Shown: positions 61,725-64,000 of the stretch, in pieces
How the letters are laid out: each line of letters begins with the position of its first letter
How positions within the stretch are numbered: position 1 is the stretch's first letter
From: an uncultured Clostridia bacterium
Lineage (GTDB): Bacteria; Bacillota; Clostridia; Christensenellales; CAG-917
NCBI GenBank assembly: GCA_947581925.1
Contig: CANPWB010000001.1
Span: forward strand, 62,001 to 126,000
Direction of reading: 5' to 3'
DNA length: 64,000 nucleotides
The notes under the pieces: model-generated
What the model was told of the DNA's origin: nothing
What the model saw: only the letters and a program-made list of their open reading frames with translations
The model's database searches: none
Program-made: the position numbers and the translations under genes

Positions 61725-62147
61725 TACTTAAGTGATTGTGGGGGGGTGAGGACTGGGGGATTCCTCGACTGCGCTCGGAATGACAATATGTCATGTTGAG
61801 CGGAGCGTAGCGGAGTCGAAACATCCCAGGGTTGCAGCCCGCCCTCACTGTGTATATTATCTATCCCGCTCGTTCTGCGAATTCGCTCGGACAGTGCGGA
61901 CGTCCGTGAACAGGCACTCTCGGACGGAGGTTACGTTAATTCGCTCGGATGAGGGGACTCCTCGACGTTGCTCGGAGTGACATTAAAAATACGCACGGAC
62001 GGAGGGTCGTGTTAATCGCTCGGACACTGCGGACGGCGTGTATAAGAACGCTTGGACAGGGGTGCGTTAAGATTTATAATGGACTTTCAGTTATCCTCTT
62101 GACGATTTTTTCTTTTGAAATTTAAATGTTTTTCGGGTTGTTTTGGG
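61725..62147. repeat. Mosaic intergenic repeat, copy R7
   Basis: Begins with G7, then module G (GGGGATTCCTCGACTGCGCTCGGAATGACA...GAGTCGAAACATCCC, ~61755-61830), the 'CCCGCCCTCACTG' joint, and several 'CGCTCGGACAG' E-type elements up to about 62080. Unlike other copies the E segments are in the leftward-gene orientation although no leftward gene borders it. No gene is supported; the ORF-track entry here translates repeats. Confidence 0.7.
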
Positions 62148-62176
62148 TTGCGCGGCGCGCGCGAGTATGATATAAT
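62148..62176 (+). promoter_or_regulatory. Promoter of the gyrase/topoisomerase IV B gene
   Basis: TTGCGC (62148-62153), 17 bp, TATAAT (62171-62176). Confidence 0.6.
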
Positions 62177-62224
62177 ATACACATTATATTGTATGCGTGC
62201 GATTTTCAGGCACAAAAGGTAGAC

Positions 62225-64000
62225 ATGGCAAATCAAGATTACAAGGCGGGAGACATCCGCGTGTTGGAGGGGCTGGACGCCGTAAGAAAGCGTCCCGGCA
62301 TGTACATCGGCACGACGGGCGCAAAGGGCATGCACCACATCTTGTGGGAGATCATCGACAACAGCGTGGACGAGGTGGCGAACGGCTTTGGCGACACCGT
62401 GAAGATAGAACTTCTCGACGACAACGTTGCAAGAGTGACGGACAACGGCCGCGGCGTTCCCGTGGACAAGCACCCCAAGCTCAAGGTGAGCGGCGTTGAG
62501 GTCGTCTTTACGCAGTTGCATGCGGGCGCGAAGTTCGACAACGATCAATACAGTTTTTCGGGCGGTCTGCACGGCGTGGGAGCGTCCGTCACGAACGCGC
62601 TAAGCGAATGGCTCAATGTCGAGGTCAAGCGCGACGGCAATTTGTACAGGATAGAGTTTTATTCTCCCGAGATAGGTTCCAAGATAAAGAGCGGCATTGT
62701 CAAGACTCCTCTCACCGTAGTGGGCAAGACGAAGGGAACGGGCACCATAGTGACCTTCAAGCCCGACGAGCGAGTGTTCGGCAAGGAAAAATTCGATTAT
62801 GCCACCGTTGCGGAACGCATGCGCGACGTTGCCTACCTCAACAAGGGCATGACAATAGTCATAGACGACCTTCGCATGCCGCTTGACGGGGGCACGGACA
62901 GGCACGACGTATTCTGCTATAAGGGCGGCATCGCGGACTATGTGCAATACCTCAACGAGGGCAGGACGGTGCTGTACGATAAGCCGCTTTACGTCGAGGC
63001 GAAAGAGGATAAATTCGAGGTGGCGGTGGCGATACAGCATACCGAGGCGTACACCGAAAATATATATAGCTATGTCAACAACATCCCCACGGCGGAGGGC
63101 GGCACGCACGAAGTCGGATTTAAGAGCGCGGTGACAAAGGTGTTTAACGACTATGCGCGCAAAAACGGCATACTCAAGGACAAACAGGCAAACCTGCTCG
63201 GTGAGGATTTCAGAGAGGGCATGGTCGCGGTCATCACCGTAAAGATGCAAAACGTACAATTCGAAGGACAGACGAAGGGCAAGCTGGGCAATCCCGAGGT
63301 GCGTCCCAAAGTGGAAAACCTCGTCAGCGAAAAACTTGCGGAATTGCTGTTGCAGAGGGGATATAAGGCGACGGCGGAGAAGATAATCTCAAAGGCGATG
63401 GGCGCGGCAAAGTCGAGAGAGGCGGCAAAGCGCGCAAAGGATCTGAGCCGTCAGCAAAACAAGTTGCAGGGGCTCAACCTTGTAGGCAAACTTGCAAGCT
63501 GTTCGGGCAAAAACGCCGCCATAAACGAGCTTTTCATCGTCGAGGGCGACAGCGCGGGCGGCAGCGCGAAACAGGCGCGCGACAGGTTTTTCCAAGCAAT
63601 ATTGCCGCTCAGAGGCAAGCCGCTCAACGTTGAGAAGGCGAGCCTTGAGAAGATACTTGCAAATGAGGAATTTGCGACTCTCATAAGCGCGCTCGGCACG
63701 GGCATAGACCCCGATTTCGACATCACGTCTTTGAGATATGACAAGGTGATAATTTTGGCGGACGCCGACCAGGACGGCGCGCACATTAGGGCGCTTTTGC
63801 TCACCTTCTTTTTCAGATATATGCGACAACTCATCACGGAGGGGCACGTGTATATCGGCATGCCGCCGCTTTACAGGCTGCAGAAGAAGGACGAGATACT
63901 CTACTGCTATGACGATGCGGCGCTCGTCGAGGGACAAAAAAAGATGGGCAAAAACGCGCTCCTGCAGCGTTTCAAGGGTCTTGGCGAGATGAATCCGGAA
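62225..64000 (+). CDS. gyrB: Type IIA topoisomerase subunit B (GyrB/ParE), 3'-truncated; not in the ORF track
   Basis: The frame runs 592 codons from the ATG at 62225 to the window edge, so the ORF finder missed it. The GHKL ATPase has 'GLDAVRKRPGMYIG', 'IIDNSVDEVANGFG', 'VTDNGRGVPV' and 'SGGLHGVGASVTNALSEWL'. The transducer has 'YVNNIPTAEGGTH' and 'QFEGQTKGKLGNPEV'. The TOPRIM domain has 'LFIVEGDSAGGSAKQARDR', 'ILPLRGKPLNVEKA' and 'ILADADQDGAHIRALLL'. The features lean to GyrB, but ParE cannot be excluded without the C-terminus and the partner gene. Confidence 0.93.
   Translation, partial: MANQDYKAGDIRVLEGLDAVRKRPGMYIGTTGAKGMHHILWEIIDNSVDEVANGFGDTVKIELLDDNVARVTDNGRGVPVDKHPKLKVSGVEVVFTQLHAGAKFDNDQYSFSGGLHGVGASVTNALSEWLNVEVKRDGNLYRIEFYSPEIGSKIKSGIVKTPLTVVGKTKGTGTIVTFKPDERVFGKEKFDYATVAERMRDVAYLNKGMTIVIDDLRMPLDGGTDRHDVFCYKGGIADYVQYLNEGRTVLYDKPLYVEAKEDKFEVAVAIQHTEAYTENIYSYVNNIPTAEGGTHEVGFKSAVTKVFNDYARKNGILKDKQANLLGEDFREGMVAVITVKMQNVQFEGQTKGKLGNPEVRPKVENLVSEKLAELLLQRGYKATAEKIISKAMGAAKSREAAKRAKDLSRQQNKLQGLNLVGKLASCSGKNAAINELFIVEGDSAGGSAKQARDRFFQAILPLRGKPLNVEKASLEKILANEEFATLISALGTGIDPDFDITSLRYDKVIILADADQDGAHIRALLLTFFFRYMRQLITEGHVYIGMPPLYRLQKKDEILYCYDDAALVEGQKKMGKNALLQRFKGLGEMNPE

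Noticed and set aside
61725-62224. Small ORF 61780-61980 and minus-strand ORF 62087-62572
   Set aside because: The first translates repeat module G/E; the second is antisense to the topoisomerase gene start and its promoter.

Overview
The window looks like a chromosomal segment of a low-GC-lineage Gram-positive (Firmicutes, Clostridia-like) anaerobe. Visible markers are SpoIVA, RNase J, a DnaD-type replication protein beside a DnaI/DnaC-like helicase loader, FeoAAB with its Cys-rich partner, ECF sigma/anti-sigma modules, many LxxC lipoproteins, AGGAGG-type ribosome binding sites and several TTG/GTG starts. A gut Christensenellales-like relative is my guess and cannot be proven from the sequence. 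No rRNA, tRNA, CRISPR array, phage or transposase gene was seen.

Layout. 1-4.0 kb: the end of a DUF4037 protein, then a three-gene nuclease-like cluster (120-aa orphan, PD-(D/E)XK-like protein, beta-CASP metallo-beta-lactamase protein) whose two promoters carry the same 14-bp operator-like motif. 4.2-6.1 kb: HxlR regulator divergent from a small flavin redox operon. 6.2-9.6 kb: a large lipoprotein bracketed by ~85-bp direct repeats. 9.8-11.2 kb: DUF2461 and TetR genes. 11.5-15.3 kb: ferrous iron uptake operon feoA-feoA-feoB-Cys-rich protein, with an acidic repeat insert of about 155 residues in FeoB. 15.4-19 kb: a double class II aldolase-fold protein and an Ig-like lipoprotein with a G9 tract. 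19.4-25.7 kb: xpt plus a complete BMP/nucleoside-type ABC importer (purine salvage). 25.8-28.2 kb: DnaD and helicase loader. 28.3-34.7 kb: small regulators, a 1098-aa leucine-rich surface lipoprotein behind a strongly folded leader RNA, and an AT-rich two-gene cassette. 35.5-39.8 kb: P-type ATPase, lipoproteins and a 49-aa ribbon-helix-helix gene absent from the ORF track. 40-42.5 kb: tpiA and gpmI. 42.9-45.9 kb: acetyltransferase and an ECF sigma factor with two modular anti-sigma-like proteins behind a probable self-recognised promoter. 46-49 kb: metNIQ methionine importer preceded by a 25-codon Met-rich leader peptide and an attenuator. 49-55.5 kb: possible YtxC, RNase J, glycosyltransferase, Der, aminotransferase. 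56.1-57.6 kb: spoIVA. 58-61.7 kb: THF riboswitch and folC-folE-folP-folBK. 62.2 kb to the end: a type IIA topoisomerase B subunit, cut by the window edge and absent from the ORF track.

Several intergenic gaps are filled by one family of modular, hairpin-rich repeats whose modules occur in a fixed order. At six gene ends they read outward from the stop codon, like 3'-end cassettes; the copy before gyrB is an exception.

Most promising observations: the Met-run leader/attenuator upstream of metNIQ, the structured leader RNA upstream of the BspA-like gene, the FeoB extracellular insert, the gene-end-anchored repeat cassettes, and the two unrecognised gene clusters (964-4015 and 32669-33854).
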